Shown here piece by piece: positions 1 to 12,000 of a stretch of DNA of 64,000 nt. Positions within the stretch are counted from its first letter, which is position 1; each line of letters starts with the position of its first letter. Made by a program: the position numbers and the translations under genes. The DNA is from Oxalobacteraceae bacterium OTU3CAMAD1 (GTDB lineage: Bacteria > Pseudomonadota > Gammaproteobacteria > Burkholderiales > Burkholderiaceae_D): positions 4,526,001 through 4,590,000 of the forward strand of contig CP099650.1 in NCBI GenBank assembly GCA_024123915.1, read 5' to 3'. The notes beneath the pieces were generated by a model. That model did no database searches, was not told the origin of the DNA, and saw nothing but the letters and a program-made list of their open reading frames with translations.

Positions 1-1694
1 CAGCGTGACGCTGCCCAGCTTGTCGTAGTCGTAGCCCTCGGACCAGCGAAGCGTCTTGTCGGCCTTTTGCAGGCTAAGGCTCTTCACACGGCCCGAACCC
101 GGGTCGAACGCCTGTTGCGACACCAGTCCGTTGCCCAGCAGCTGCGATGTCACCCGCTGCGCCGCGTCCTGCGCCGTGACCGTCCACAGCACCAGCGGGC
201 CGCGCTCGACGCGCTGCAAATAACCGAATTGGTTGTAGCGCAGGTCAAAGATCTTCTCGGCGCCGCCTTCGCGCTGGTAGGTCTGCGTCACCGGCCGGCT
301 CCAGCTGTCGTACACGGTGCCGGCGCGGAACACCACCAGGTTGATCGTTTGCTTCGTCTCTACGGGCAGACCCAGCGCATTGTAGGCGTGCAACCGCCGG
401 TAGGTCTTGCTGGCGGGCGGGCCGGTGTAGGCCTCCACCAGCTGGCCGCAACTAACGGTGGTTTTACAATCGGCCCCGGCCTGGGCGTCGTAGATCCAAC
501 GCGCATCCAGGTTGCCCTCCACGCGCGCCACGAGGCGGCCGAGCGAGTCGTAGTCCATGCGCGTGAACTGGCTGTTTTTGGCCTGCTCCTTACTCGTCTG
601 TTTGCGCACCTGGCCGAGCGCGTCGACCGTGTACAGCACGCGGCCGAGATCGGGATCGTTGAGCTCGATCTTGCGCCCCAGGTCGTCGTACCGGACCCCG
701 ATTGCATTCCCCAGCGGATCGAGGGTTTGCACCAGGTTGCCGGCCGCGTCGTAGGCGAAGCCGGTCTTGCCGTTGAGCGCATCGGTCACCGAGACCGTGC
801 GGCCCAGTATGTCGCGCCGCTCCACGCGCTGGTGGGTCTTGGCGTTCCTGTGCGTGATGGTGAGGCCGGCGTAAGTGGTCGAGGTGACCTCGGCAATCCC
901 ATCGCCATACTTGGTGGTGGCTTTCACTCGCCCCAGCTCGTCATATTCATAGCTGGCGTCCAGCACGGCCGAGGCGTCGTAGGACGGCTGGTCGGCCTCC
1001 TTCAGACGGCCCAGGGTGTCGTAGCGCTTGCCGGCGAAGATGGGCCTGCCGTCAAAGCCCCAGGTGCGGGCACCGACCTCGTGGCCGACGCTGTCGGCGT
1101 ACATGACCTGCGGCGCGGCCGTGCGCGAGGCGCCGTTGTATTGCTCGATCACCGTCGCGCTTGTCGCGTAGCCCGGACAAGTGCCATCGCATTGTTTGCG
1201 GTACTGGCGCTTCTCGTTCTTGTCAGGACGCGTCTCCACCTGGATGCTGCCGAAACCGTCCACGAGCCAGGTGGTGACCAGTCCGTTGGTGTCGATCAGC
1301 CGGGTACGCGCCCCGGTGCCGGCGTCGAAAGCGAATGTCTGCGTTTGCGTCAACGCGTTCGTGGCACTTTCCACATACCGGCCACGGCTGTCATATTTCA
1401 TCGTCTCCGACTTGGAAACGTCCAGGACGCAGATAGGATCGTGCCACGTGACCTTGCGCGAGGTAACCAGACCGAACACATTGCCGGCGCGGCCGTATTC
1501 CGTGGTCAACTTCATCAATTTGCTCGTGTCGCCGGATTGGATCGTCTCCGACTTCAATTGGCCGGTGGTCTCGTAGGTGTAGTCGACGGTGCGCGTGATA
1601 CTGCTGGCGTTCGAGCTTTGCCATTTATTGACGCTGCTGTTACGCAGCAGGCTGATCGGCCGATACACTTCCCACCGGATCGACGTCGGATTCA
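1..1694 (-). pseudogene. Orphan partial copy of the RHS core (truncated, continues beyond left edge)
   Basis: Bases 1-1654 align without net indel to 5073-6726 of the giant RHS gene (about residues 2458-3009), in the same orientation and frame. By eye the first ~900 bp are identical, while the following ~750 bp carry roughly 20 substitutions. At 1654/1655 the copy jumps to sequence matching 7414-7453, so 687 bp (exactly 229 codons) are missing, and homology stops near 1694 next to transposase debris. It has no start region and is read leftward out of the window, so its 3' end is not visible. RHS loci commonly keep displaced core fragments carrying alternative C-terminal toxin tips; whether one follows here cannot be seen. 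The copy relationship is clear; its functional status is not. Confidence 0.85.
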
Positions 1695-1862
1695 GGACAC
1701 CAGATGCACCGGCATAGCGGCCTGAAATTCGTGACTCCGGCGCAGCGTCATAACGACCGCGACACAGCGATTCTAGCGCACCGCGAACAGGTCTATCGCG
1801 AGGCCAGGAATCGCAATCCTTGGCGCCGATCGAGGCAAACGAAGATCAAGATCAGCACCGTC
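1695..1862 (+). pseudogene. IS3-family transposase, C-terminal remnant
   Basis: From 1704 the plus strand reads MHRHSGLKFVTPAQRH, then ILAHREQVYREA and NPWRRSR. This is the conserved tail of the rve-type (DDE) integrase core of IS3-family OrfB proteins, where HSGLKFVTPxQRH and a late NPxRWS motif are typical. Only about 50 codons remain. The upstream catalytic core is absent and the end runs into IS5-like sequence. The fragment abuts the truncated end of the RHS core copy, so this insertion, or a deletion associated with it, probably created that breakpoint. It is not functional. Confidence 0.7.
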
Positions 1863-1867
1863 AGCAA

Positions 1868-2240
1868 CACGACACGCCGCACTTCGAGACGCTGATCGCC
1901 CCCGTCCAACACCCGCCGCGACATTTACGCCGACAAGGACTACATTGACGGGGAGCGCGAAGCGCGGCTCAAGGGCAAAGGCTGGCGCGTGCATATCCAG
2001 CGCAAGGGCAACAAGGATAAGCCACTTTCCGGTGCCCAGCAACGGCGCACCCGCATCGCTTAGCCAAGGGCACGCGTCAAGCATGTCTTCGCCGGCTTGC
2101 GCAACTGGGCGGCAAGACGCCACGCTCGATCGGCTTGGCGCGCGCCACGCTGTATCTGAGCTGGAAAGCGGCGACCTATAATTTGCGCCGCTTTGCCTAT
2201 TTGATGAGGCAGGGGTCATGGCATTCTGACACCAGAGGTC
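1868..2240 (+). pseudogene. IS5-family transposase, C-terminal remnant with frameshifts and a nonsense codon
   Basis: Pieces in shifting plus-strand frames reconstruct the end of an IS5-type transposase: HDTPHFETLI, then DIYADKDYIDGEREARLK, WRVHIQRKG, KPLSGAQQRR, PRARVKHVFAG, and finally SIGLARATLYLSWKAATYNL. A frameshift lies near 1903, an in-frame TAG near 2059 (expected Lys in the IAKPRARVEHVF motif), and another frameshift near 2100. The N-terminal half, including the first catalytic Asp residues, is missing. It is therefore a dead remnant, nested against the IS3 remnant upstream. Confidence 0.7.
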
Positions 2241-2708
2241 CATCCGGACTGCCCGAAATGGCAGCACCTCACCTCGAAATAACCAGCAAATAAACATAAT
2301 TAACGGCCGCCCCGCTCGTCGGGCCGTTACATGCTCAGTGTGCGGCCGAGATCATCGGCAATTCAATGTTCTCATTAGTCTCGATCCATCAATTTATCTT
2401 TTATTAGACCCATTTTTTAATTCGCGACATACTTTTAGGGAAAGTTTAAAAATTCCAGCTAATACATCGAGCGACTCTGCCACCACACATACCTAACTAA
2501 GTAGATGTTGCATGTGCGCAACCTAATAGGTTCTCATCTAGCTCGCCTCTAACACAAACACCACTCTCACAAATTTCTCCGCACCAATAACCTTCCAAGG
2601 CCAATCCTGTCCTCGCAGGTAATTTCTTCAAATAATATAACAAAACTACAGCCGTCCAAAAAACGGTATTTTCCGATATCACCCCAGAAAAATGAATATT
2701 CTTGACAA
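2241..2708. other. AT-rich spacer between IS debris and immunity gene
   Basis: Base composition drops sharply compared with the flanking core and operon genes. It contains a short inverted repeat (AACGGCC/GGCCGTT, 2302-2328) that could be an IS end or a terminator for the minus-strand immunity transcript, but no clear U-tract follows. Apart from one dubious minus-strand reading frame (2497-2745, listed separately) I see no convincing gene. Low GC next to an RHS tip is common for horizontally exchanged toxin/immunity cassettes. Confidence 0.5.
2302..2328. repeat. Inverted repeat (possible terminator or IS end)
   Basis: AACGGCC at 2302-2308 is repeated inverted as GGCCGTT at 2322-2328 with a 13-base GC-rich loop. 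Read on the minus strand it is followed by AT-rich sequence, so weak terminator function downstream of the immunity gene is possible. It also sits just beyond the IS5-like remnant and may be part of that element's end. Confidence 0.3.
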
Positions 2709-2745
2709 CTAAAAAGATTGGAGCATAGATTTTACTTCGAAACAA
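2497..2745 (-). CDS. Dubious hypothetical protein, 82 aa
   Basis: An 82-codon frame whose start lies inside the 3' end of the preceding small gene (37-nt overlap). The product begins MFRSKIYAPIFLVVKNI and has one possible hydrophobic stretch (FWTAVVLLYYL) and four cysteines in the C-terminal half. I recognise no family. It could be a second accessory or immunity gene of the RHS cassette, a decayed remnant, or a chance frame in AT-rich DNA. I favour chance or remnant. Confidence 0.2.
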   Translation of the reverse strand: MFRSKIYAPIFLVVKNIHFSGVISENTVFWTAVVLLYYLKKLPARTGLALEGYWCGEICESGVCVRGELDENLLGCAHATST

Positions 2746-3002
2746 TCAAAGCAAACAAAAACATAGATCATCCCGCAGTCAGCGAGAATAAACTCATCAT
2801 TTATAGAATCAATTTGCGCATAAAATTTCATCTCTTTGCCGCAAGAACAAGTTGGAATAGCAGAATCCTGTATAAAGTCAGGACTGCCTCCAAGGCGATG
2901 ACGCCTACCGATATCACCACCCGCCCACTTAAACGAAGGCAACTTCCGCGCCTCCTCTGTTAATGGTTCAGGGACCAATCTAAAAGGTGGAATGTCACGC
3001 AT
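2709..3002 (-). CDS. Putative RHS immunity protein (YwqG/DUF1963-like, 97 aa)
   Basis: Starts 9 bp after the RHS toxin stop on the same strand, the position normally held by the cognate immunity gene of a polymorphic toxin. The 97-residue product is soluble and acidic-looking, with no signal peptide or membrane segment. Its pattern LGGSPDFIQ ... CSCGKEMKFYAQID ... DCGMIYVFVCFDC resembles the core of YwqG/DUF1963-type proteins (LGGxPxWIQ, a CxCxxxMxFxxQI motif and a closing cysteine pair), which recur as immunity or antitoxin-like proteins. The two Cys pairs might bind metal. Full-length DUF1963 proteins are usually longer, but short versions ending at the same point exist as far as I recall. 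Family assignment is from pattern recognition; the immunity role is inferred from location. Confidence 0.65.
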   Translation of the reverse strand: MRDIPPFRLVPEPLTEEARKLPSFKWAGGDIGRRHRLGGSPDFIQDSAIPTCSCGKEMKFYAQIDSINDEFILADCGMIYVFVCFDCFEVKSMLQSF

Positions 3003-3011
3003 AAAATCTAA

Positions 3012-6000
3012 TCACTTTCGATAAGAATGAATAGGCAGGTGTGAAATATTATAGTTTACCATCATCTGTCCAAGGTTCTGATAAATCTGCTGTGTCGTGG
3101 CATTGGGGTTATTTGCTATCCACTGCCCCCACTGCTGGTTCCAACCTCCAGGCATATTACCAAGCCCGGCACCGTGCAGTCCCTTCAAGTGAGATAGCGA
3201 ACTTATTGTAACCGTATGAGCATGAATATCTATGCCGCGCTGCGCGAAAAATCTATCAAACTGCTGTGGCAGGAGGTGATGGTCTTGCATTTTAGCAGGC
3301 GCACCGAGTGCTATCTTTGACAATGATGTGACCGCCTCTTCCGCAAGTTTGCATCCGCTGCAATTATGAACAAAGGCTTTTTGACTTCCGGCAAAATACG
3401 TATGGAAGTCGGCCACAGTGAAATTATAAGTGACCTCACTACGACCAAGTTTTTCTAGCGATACTACTTTTAGTTCTTGACCATCCAAACTCTGCAACAG
3501 CGAATTGGTTGTAAGTTTTTCAGCGTCGACCCAGCCCATACCCTTTACCCAGTATGGATGATTATCGGTAACCTCCATGCTCTCCAAATGGCCCGCATAG
3601 TTTTCAGTCACAAGCCTAAATAAAGGCTTAGCGCGAGTCACCATCAATTGAGTCACAGGTTTAAACGCCGTTTCGCCAGTCTGAGGGTCCCGAGAGTAAA
3701 CTAGCTGTCCAACTTTTATTTTCTCAATCGCAATCATTCCTTGGTCAGTAGAAACCGGGGTCCCCGCTGGAAAACAGCAACATGCATCAATGACTTTTTC
3801 AGCTGTGCCTGCTGTCTGGATTAACTTACTTCCTAGGCCTACAAGTGCTTTCGGGCCACTTGCACCACCGAACGGGTCAAGAGTGTCGCTAACGATGTCG
3901 AGGGGATTATCTAAGTGATATCTAAGCGACGATTTGGCGGAATCCCACGAACTCTTAAAATGATCCGTAATCCCCTTCCACATACCTGATAGGCCACCAG
4001 CTTCGTTGGCTGTAGACTCACGCGACTTAGCGTTGACCTTATTGTCGTTGGATGCAGTTAGCACAGGCTTAATCGACGAAATTTGGCCAGCCTTAATAGT
4101 AACCGTTACTTTACCATTAATCGTAACGTTGCAAGTTTCAGCGCCAGCGCACGCTTTCCCCACCTTTTCCGCTTCCTTTTCCGCTTTCTCTTTATTCTGA
4201 TCCTCTATTCGCGATCCGACAAAACCTGTTGGATCGATCATATTGGTCGGGTTATTCATTACGTAGCTATATCGACTATAGTTCTGCCCGTTGTACGGGT
4301 CTTGAATGAACGGATCGGCCGACATGAAGCGCCCCACCAGCGGATCATACACCCGCCCATTCATGTGCACGAGGTCGAGCGCGTCGAGCATCTCGTGGCC
4401 GGTGAAGCCCCGGTTGTCCGTCTTGCCGTCGAGCGCGTCGGGCGTGCCGCTGTCGGCCCGGTTGCGCCGCTTGCCCCACGGATCGTAGGCCAGCGCTTCG
4501 CGCAAATTGCCGTCCACGTCCGACAGCGCCGTCACGCTGCCCAGGCGGTCCTTGTGCATCCAGTTGAGCTCCGGCGCCGCCACGCCAGGCCGGTCGATCT
4601 CCACGCCCAGGCCGAACGGCCAGTACGTCTTGACCGTGGTTTCCCCGGCCTTGGTCTCGACCTCCTGCGCGCCGGCATAGATCAGCATGCCGTCATTGCG
4701 CGTTTGCCGCGTGCGCTGCAGCTCGGGGCCGTAGGCGAAGGCGGCCGTATCGGTGCCGCGGGCGATCGTCAGCGGCATGTCGAAGCTGCTCCAGGTGACG
4801 ACTCGGCCGGCGCCGCGCAACAGGTTGCCGTTGTCGTCGTACTCGAACGTGCCGGGGATGCCGGCGATGCTCAGCACCGCGTGCGGCAGTCGCGTCGACT
4901 TGCCGTCGCCCAAATAGGTGTAGACGCCCAGGTCCTGCTTGTAGGTGATGTTGCCCCCCGCGTCGTAACGGAATTCGCGCTGGCCGCCGTCGATCGTGTT
5001 GAAGCGCAAACGACCCAGCTCGTCGTATTGGAACCCTTCCGTCAGACGCGCGTCGCCCCAGACCTGGGTGCGCAGCGTGACGCTGCCCAGCTTGTCGTAG
5101 TCGTAGCCCTCGGACCAGCGAAGCGTCTTGTCGGCCTTTTGCAGGCTAAGGCTCTTCACACGGCCCGAACCCGGGTCGAACGCCTGTTGCGACACCAGTC
5201 CGTTGCCCAGCAGCTGCGATGTCACCCGCTGCGCCGCGTCCTGCGCCGTGACCGTCCACAGCACCAGCGGGCCGCGCTCGACGCGCTGCAAATAACCGAA
5301 TTGGTTGTAGCGCAGGTCAAAGATCTTCTCGGCGCCGCCTTCGCGCTGGTAGGTCTGCGTCACCGGCCGGCTCCAGCTGTCGTACACGGTGCCGGCGCGG
5401 AACACCACCAGGTTGATCGTTTGCTTCGTCTCTACGGGCAGACCCAGCGCATTGTAGGCGTGCAACCGCCGGTAGGTCTTGCTGGCGGGCGGGCCGGTGT
5501 AGGCCTCCACCAGCTGGCCGCAACTAACGGTGGTTTTACAATCGGCCCCGGCCTGGGCGTCGTAGATCCAACGCGCATCCAGGTTGCCCTCCACGCGCGC
5601 CACGAGGCGGCCGAGCGAGTCGTAGTCCATGCGCGTGAACTGGCTGTTTTTGGCCTGCTCCTTACTCGTCTGTTTGCGCACCTGGCCGAGCGCGTCGACC
5701 GTGTACAGCACGCGGCCGAGATCGGGATCGTTGAGCTCGATCTTGCGCCCCAGGTCGTCGTACCGGACCCCGATTGCATTCCCCAGCGGATCGAGGGTTT
5801 GCACCAGGTTGCCGGCCGCGTCGTAGGCGAAGCCGGTCTTGCCGTTGAGCGCATCGGTCACCGAGACCGTGCGGCCCAGTATGTCGCGCCGCTCCACGCG
5901 CTGGTGGGTCTTGGCGTTCCTGTGCGTGATGGTGAGGCCGGCGTAAGTGGTCGAGGTGACCTCGGCAATCCCATCGCCATACTTGGTGGTGGCTTTCACG

Positions 6001-9000
6001 CGCCCCAGCTCGTCATATTCATAGCTAGCGTCCAGCACGGCCGAGGCGTCGTAGGACGGCTGGTCGGCCTCCTTCAGACGACCCAGGGTGTCGTAGCGCT
6101 TGCCGGCGAAGATGGGCCTGCCGTCAAAGCCCCAGGTGCGGGCGCCGACTTCGTGGCCGACGCTGTCGGCGTACATGACCTGCGGCGCGGCCGTGCGCGA
6201 GGCGCCGTTGTATTGCTCGATCACCGTCGCGCTTGCCGCGTAGCCCGGACAAGTGCCATCGCATTGTTTGCGGTACTGGCGCTTCTCGTTCTTGTCGGGA
6301 CGCGTCTCCACCTGAATGCTGCCGAATCCGTCCACGAGCCAGGTGGTGACCAGTCCGTTGGTGTCGGTCAGCCGGGTACGCGCCCCGGTGCCGGCGTCGA
6401 AAGCGAATGTCTGCGTTTGCGTCAACGCGTTCGTGGCGCTTTCCACATACCGGCCACGGCTGTCGTATTTCATCGTCTCCGACTTGGAAACGTCCAAGAC
6501 GCGGATCGGATCGTGCCACGTGACCTTGCGCAAGGTGACCAAACCGAACGCATTGCCGGCGCGGTCGTATTCCGTGGTCAACTTCATCAATTTGCTCGTG
6601 TCGCCGGATTGGATCGTCTCCGACTTCAATTGGCCGGTGGTCTCGTAGGTGTAGTCGACGGTGCGCGTGATACTGCTGGCGTTCGAGCTTTGCCATTTAT
6701 TGACACTGCTGTTACGCAGCAGGCTGTTCGTGAAATTGGCCGCGTCCGGTGCATAGTAACCATTGACCGTCGAGGTAACGAACCTGTCGCCATCGACACT
6801 GCTGGTGGCAGTGACCATGCTGTGCGTCACATTCCCCCAACTGTCGTACTGGACGTCGGCGATGCCGCTGGCACCGGTCGTGGTCGTGGTGCCGAGGTCA
6901 GCGCCGCTCAGGTCGCGGCGCGCGACGGTGCCACCGATCGACGCGACAAAGCTGGTTTGCTTGCCGTTGGCCTGGGCGATCTTGAATTCTTTCATGCGGT
7001 TCTCGGTATTGCTGAGAACAATGCCATTGGCGGCCTCGACCTTCGTCGACAACACCGAACCGGTCAGCGGCCAAGTTTGCGCATAGGTGGTCGTGGTGAC
7101 GTGCTGCAGCTGCTCATCCGTCACCGTCATCTGTGCAAAGCCGAGCGATCCGCGCCCGCTGACATCTATCGCCGGATCCTGATATGCGTAACGCCAGCTA
7201 CGGTCGCTGCCGGCGCCGTTGCCGACGACCAAGCGACTGACATACTTGCCGACGCCGCTGCTCAAATGGCGCGGATAGTCGTGGCTCACCGTGCCGCTGT
7301 GACGGACAAGGTTTGTCGTACGGCCGTCCTGGTACTCGACCGAGGCGTAGGCGCCCAAGCCGTTGGTCACGCGATGGATGCGGTCGAGCGATTGACCGGA
7401 CTCGGCAACATCGATCGGCCGATACACTTCCCAGCGGATCGACGTCGGATTCAAAGCGCTGGATGTGGCCGTTTCGACATAACGCACCACCTGTGTGCGG
7501 CCCGTGCCCAGCAAGTCCATGAGGAAGACGCGCACGGTGTCGTTATTCCCTCGATTCTTGGTATTGATACCGGAGATCGGATCGCACGCGATATTGCCAT
7601 CGTCGGCACCGTCGGGCTGCGTGGAGACGTCGTCACCCATCACGCGGCACAACAGCAAGTCACCAGTCCATTCCGGCAAAGGACTGGCGGACAGATTCAT
7701 CCGTTCCACCAGAATCGATGGCTGTCCATCTCCGGTAAAGTTACCTACGCCACGTACGGCGTGATAGCGTGGCCCGCTGAACTTTTGACGGACACGGCAA
7801 TCAAGCGCCCGTCCCGTGGAAAGACATACCGTCATTTCCGCCTTGCTGTACGACGCGGTATTGTTCAACCAGGCGTACTCCAGGAACCCGTATGCCAACC
7901 CCGAGTAGCCGGTACCGTTGAAATCGCCCGCATGTCCCAAACCGGCGAAGCTCTCGTCAAACTTGTATGGCACGCGCGCGTCCACCTGCCCCCAGGCGGA
8001 GGATCCGACCTGACTGTATCTACGGTAGAGGTACGGTAACATCGGCGCGGCATCCGCAGTGACACCCGGTGCCTGCACATCGAGCATGCTAACGGTAGGA
8101 GTCATCGCATCCCAACGGCGAATATGTATGCCCTCTTCATTGGTGGTATCGACGAAGTGTGCTTTGGTCCAACGCGTATCGTAGGGCTTGCCGACACCCG
8201 TGTAGTCCACCATTTCCGTGAATGTCGTGTAGTTGCTGCGCGCGTATTCCGGAGAACCGTCATTGGCATAGGTCGCCCCCAGAACGCCGAGCGGCGGGTT
8301 GGCCACATTCTGGCATGCCGTTTGAATGCACAAAGTTGCCGTGCCGTCGAGCCTGACGCGGCTATACAGGGCCGCGCGGCCATCGCCAAGGATGTCCGTG
8401 ATGAACGGGATATCCATATTGCTTGAGCTGATCAGTCCCGTGGTTTTAAGCTCTGGACGGCAATCGAAAGACAGCGTCGAACCGGCGGCCATGAGCGCGC
8501 CCGGCTTCGCCAATGGCGACAGGCAGATTTTCAGGCCGTTGTCGGTTGTGACATACAGATCGGGGGCTCCATCGCCATTAAAATCGGCAAGGTCAACCAC
8601 CTGGAAGTTTTCCTTGGTGCTCAACTCATAAAAGTACGATGTAAAGCCGCCCGCCCCATTGTTATGGAAGTAGCGGTACTTGGGCATCTTTACCGGTGCG
8701 TTGGGGAAGGTCGCAGGTGTCGACACCAGCGGCGAACTCTGCTTTTCGAGCATGTCGGTGTACCCATGGTTCTCCATATCCATGAAAGCAAAGTACTCTG
8801 AATGCATGTGGTGCTCATAGCCGGACGCGCCGCCTGACCTCGAGTAGGAAAGCCGTGGCGCACCGGCCCAATCGGCGATGCGTTCGAATCCGGCCTGTTT
8901 TCCAGCCGCCGGTTTGCCCCAGTCAAAGCGCGTCGCCGGCAAACACTCGCTCACGCTCGTCTGCGGATGGTTCGCACACACCTGCACACTCGTCAGCAAA

Positions 9001-12000
9001 CTACGTCCGCTCGAGGGGCTGCGCTCGTAAGCCAGCGCGTAGCTGCGGACCTTGGTGCCATTGCTGACTATCCCGCCCAGATTGTCGCCAACGTAAGTGG
9101 TGATGGATTTGATTCGATTGCGCAAGTCGGTGCGCGCTTCGTCCGTGTAGCGCGTCCATGCATCTGCACGGGACTCGTAACCGAATTCCACCGCCGCGTG
9201 CGCCGCCTGGCCGTTACCGCCGTAGCGGATCACCGACGGCCGGTGCTCGCCGGAGGTGGCGTTTTGCTCGTAACTGAAGTCGATGAAGTTGCCGTAACGG
9301 TCGGTGACCTTGTCCAGCTTCCAGGATACCGGGCCGGACTTTTCCGCCGGCATCGTGGTCGCATCGCGCGAGCTTGCCACCGGCTGTACGATGGCCTTTT
9401 CAAACCCGTCCGCAGCGCCAAACAGCATGACGCGGCCGTCCCGGGTCTCGACCTTGAAGCTGCGACGCCCACTGGTCGATTGCGCGGTAATGCGGCTGAA
9501 ATTGTCGATCTCCGTGCGGTATTCAGCGTTATCCGCCCAGTAGCTGGCGTCGCTGAGAGCGAGGTTGACAAGAACCAGCCGCTGACCATCCAGGCACAAG
9601 CGATCGTTGGTGCTGAACGCGATGCGCGCGTTCACTTCATCTTGGGCAATGGTTTTGCCGCAGCGGTGGATCGACGACAGTCCCCCCAGCGTCCAGCCCA
9701 CGCCCAGCAAGCTGTTCTGGCCTTGGCTGTCGTAATTGAGTGAGAGCTGGGGTTGCAGTCCGGCCGTTCCTGGAGGAACGGCAATCTCGATGCCGTAGTT
9801 CGCTCCGCCGGCCGGCGAGACAGTCAGGCTGCCGGGCAAGGTGCCCGCGTTTGCGTTGCCAAGGTGTGGTGTCGACACTGACACCGGGAGCGGGTCCGGC
9901 GAACTTGCGCCATTGGCTGTCGTGCCGACCATCAAAATAGTCACGTTCGATTGGGCCACCCTCGCCGAAGACTGGTTCACAGCGATAGCGAAAATGTTAT
10001 ATCGTCCCGCCACGTTGGTCGCCCAGGATGTCGAGGCGACTCCGTCCGCCGCCACATTTCCGGTTCCTATCAGAACTCCGTTCGCGTAGAACAAGACAGT
10101 CGTGGCACCCGCAGAAGTTCCGCCAACGGCGGCGGTCAGCGCAATCGGAGCACCGATGGCGACATTCGCGGGGCTCTTCAATTCCAGTGTTACGCCGTTG
10201 GACGGCATCACGTAAAACTGGCTTTCCACCGTGTTGAGCGTGACGTTGCCCTGACGCACACGACCGAATACGATATACGGGGCGGCCCGGGGTGCTAGCC
10301 CTACCTTGCTGGCGTAATACGCGCCCGCGGCGGCGTCGGGTTGTCCGGTGATCCATTCGCCGTCGATATTGAAAGCGACTTCGTCCGGTGTGCCGGTGAT
10401 GGTACTGATTTGCAGCCGGCTGAACACCGTGGAAGTGCCAAAGAAACGGTCGCCGGTCAGCGGCGTGGTCAAACCCACACGCATGCTGTTCGGCATGGTG
10501 CACAGGTTTTCCTCGCACGGCACCAGCGCTACCTCCCCGTTCAAACTAGCCTTCACAAACAATGGCGAGCCCGGATATTGGGTAACGAAGGGACTGAGGT
10601 CAAATTTAAAATGATGGCCGGCATTCGGCGTGCCGCAGCCTGAAGCGATGGTCGCGTTGTTGAGCTCGGTGGCGATATTCGCGCTACCCGATCCCAGCAA
10701 TGTACCACCGGCATCGGGGGCCGCGTTCACATAGACTTCGTACGTTACCGCGTCGGCTTTGGTTTTCTGGCACGCCCATCCCACCAGCTGTGGTGTGCCA
10801 TCCGCCTCGATACGCACGCCCGCCAAACCACCCATGATGGTTGAGGAGACGACGGTGACATTGCGGCTAGCCCATAACCATTCCACCCCCACGCTATCGG
10901 TCGACCTGATCATAAGCGCATGCGCACCTGGCGCCAGCTCTACAACTTGATCGATGGTACCTCCGGTGCCCTCGCCAATCTTAGTGTACGAATCCAGTAT
11001 GTCGTACGAAACGATGGGGCCGCTTGGCGAGGAGACGACGCCCCGCACCCTAACCGGCGCGGTAGGTAAATTTGTGTTGATCACGCTGTTGGCGAGTGGC
11101 GCGCTCAATGTAATCGTATGCGCCGCCCCAGTGGGCACGACGGTAACGTTGCGAGGTTCGCTAAAGGTGAATCTTCCGTTTTTGTCGGTGGCACGCAACC
11201 TCAGCTCATGCGCCCCCAGCGCCGCATTAAAGGAGCAAGTCGATACACCCGTGACCGAGAGTTCGCAAGCGGCTACATTGTCCAGCATACCGTGAAACTT
11301 GATAACTGCAGCAGACCCCGCCTGCACTGACCCCGTCACACTTAACTTCGCTACGGTGCCTCCCCACGGCATTACTACTTTGAGGCCATTCGCCGGGGAG
11401 GTGAATAGAATTTTTGCATTCGATTCGAGCACCGTGATAAGCGCCGCTGCGCTGAGCATCGTGTTATTTTGGTTATCGACTACGCGCAGCACCAGTCTGT
11501 GTGGACCGGCGCTCAACTGGTACGTTTTATTGACCTCGGCTGTGGTCATGCTGTCGATCACAGCATCGTTGTCGATGACCTCCAGTACCTTGATGCCGTT
11601 GGCGGCGCTGGCGCTGCCGATAATTGTCACCGGCGCGGTGTCACCTGCGGTCACCTCATAAATCCCTGATTCTACTGGCGAGGTCATCTGAACAGCGGGT
11701 GCTCCCGCCGCGCTCGTGATCTTGACCGGCAGCTTGGCCGACTGCCCAGTCCCACCGTTGTAGGTCGCCGCGCGGAAGTACAAACTGTAGTCGCCCGGAG
11801 TCAGATTCAGCTGCATGCTGTATTTGCGAACCGTGTTAATTGGCACTTCATGCCCCGCGCTCCACTGCAGGGTATAGTTGCTCGCGTCTAGCAGCTTGTT
11901 ACTGATGTCGTCCCAGACCTCGACACGTTGGACGGCATCATCGCTAGTTGCGGCAATGGCGGTACCACTTACGCGCACAGGTAAGGTGCCGGTTGAAGTC

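Noticed and set aside
4083..8039. A 1318-codon open frame antisense to the RHS gene (and its shorter counterpart at 67-1725)
   Set aside because: It mirrors the RHS repeats on the opposite strand, repeats identically in the duplicated copy, and has no recognisable domain. It is a by-product of GC-rich codon usage.
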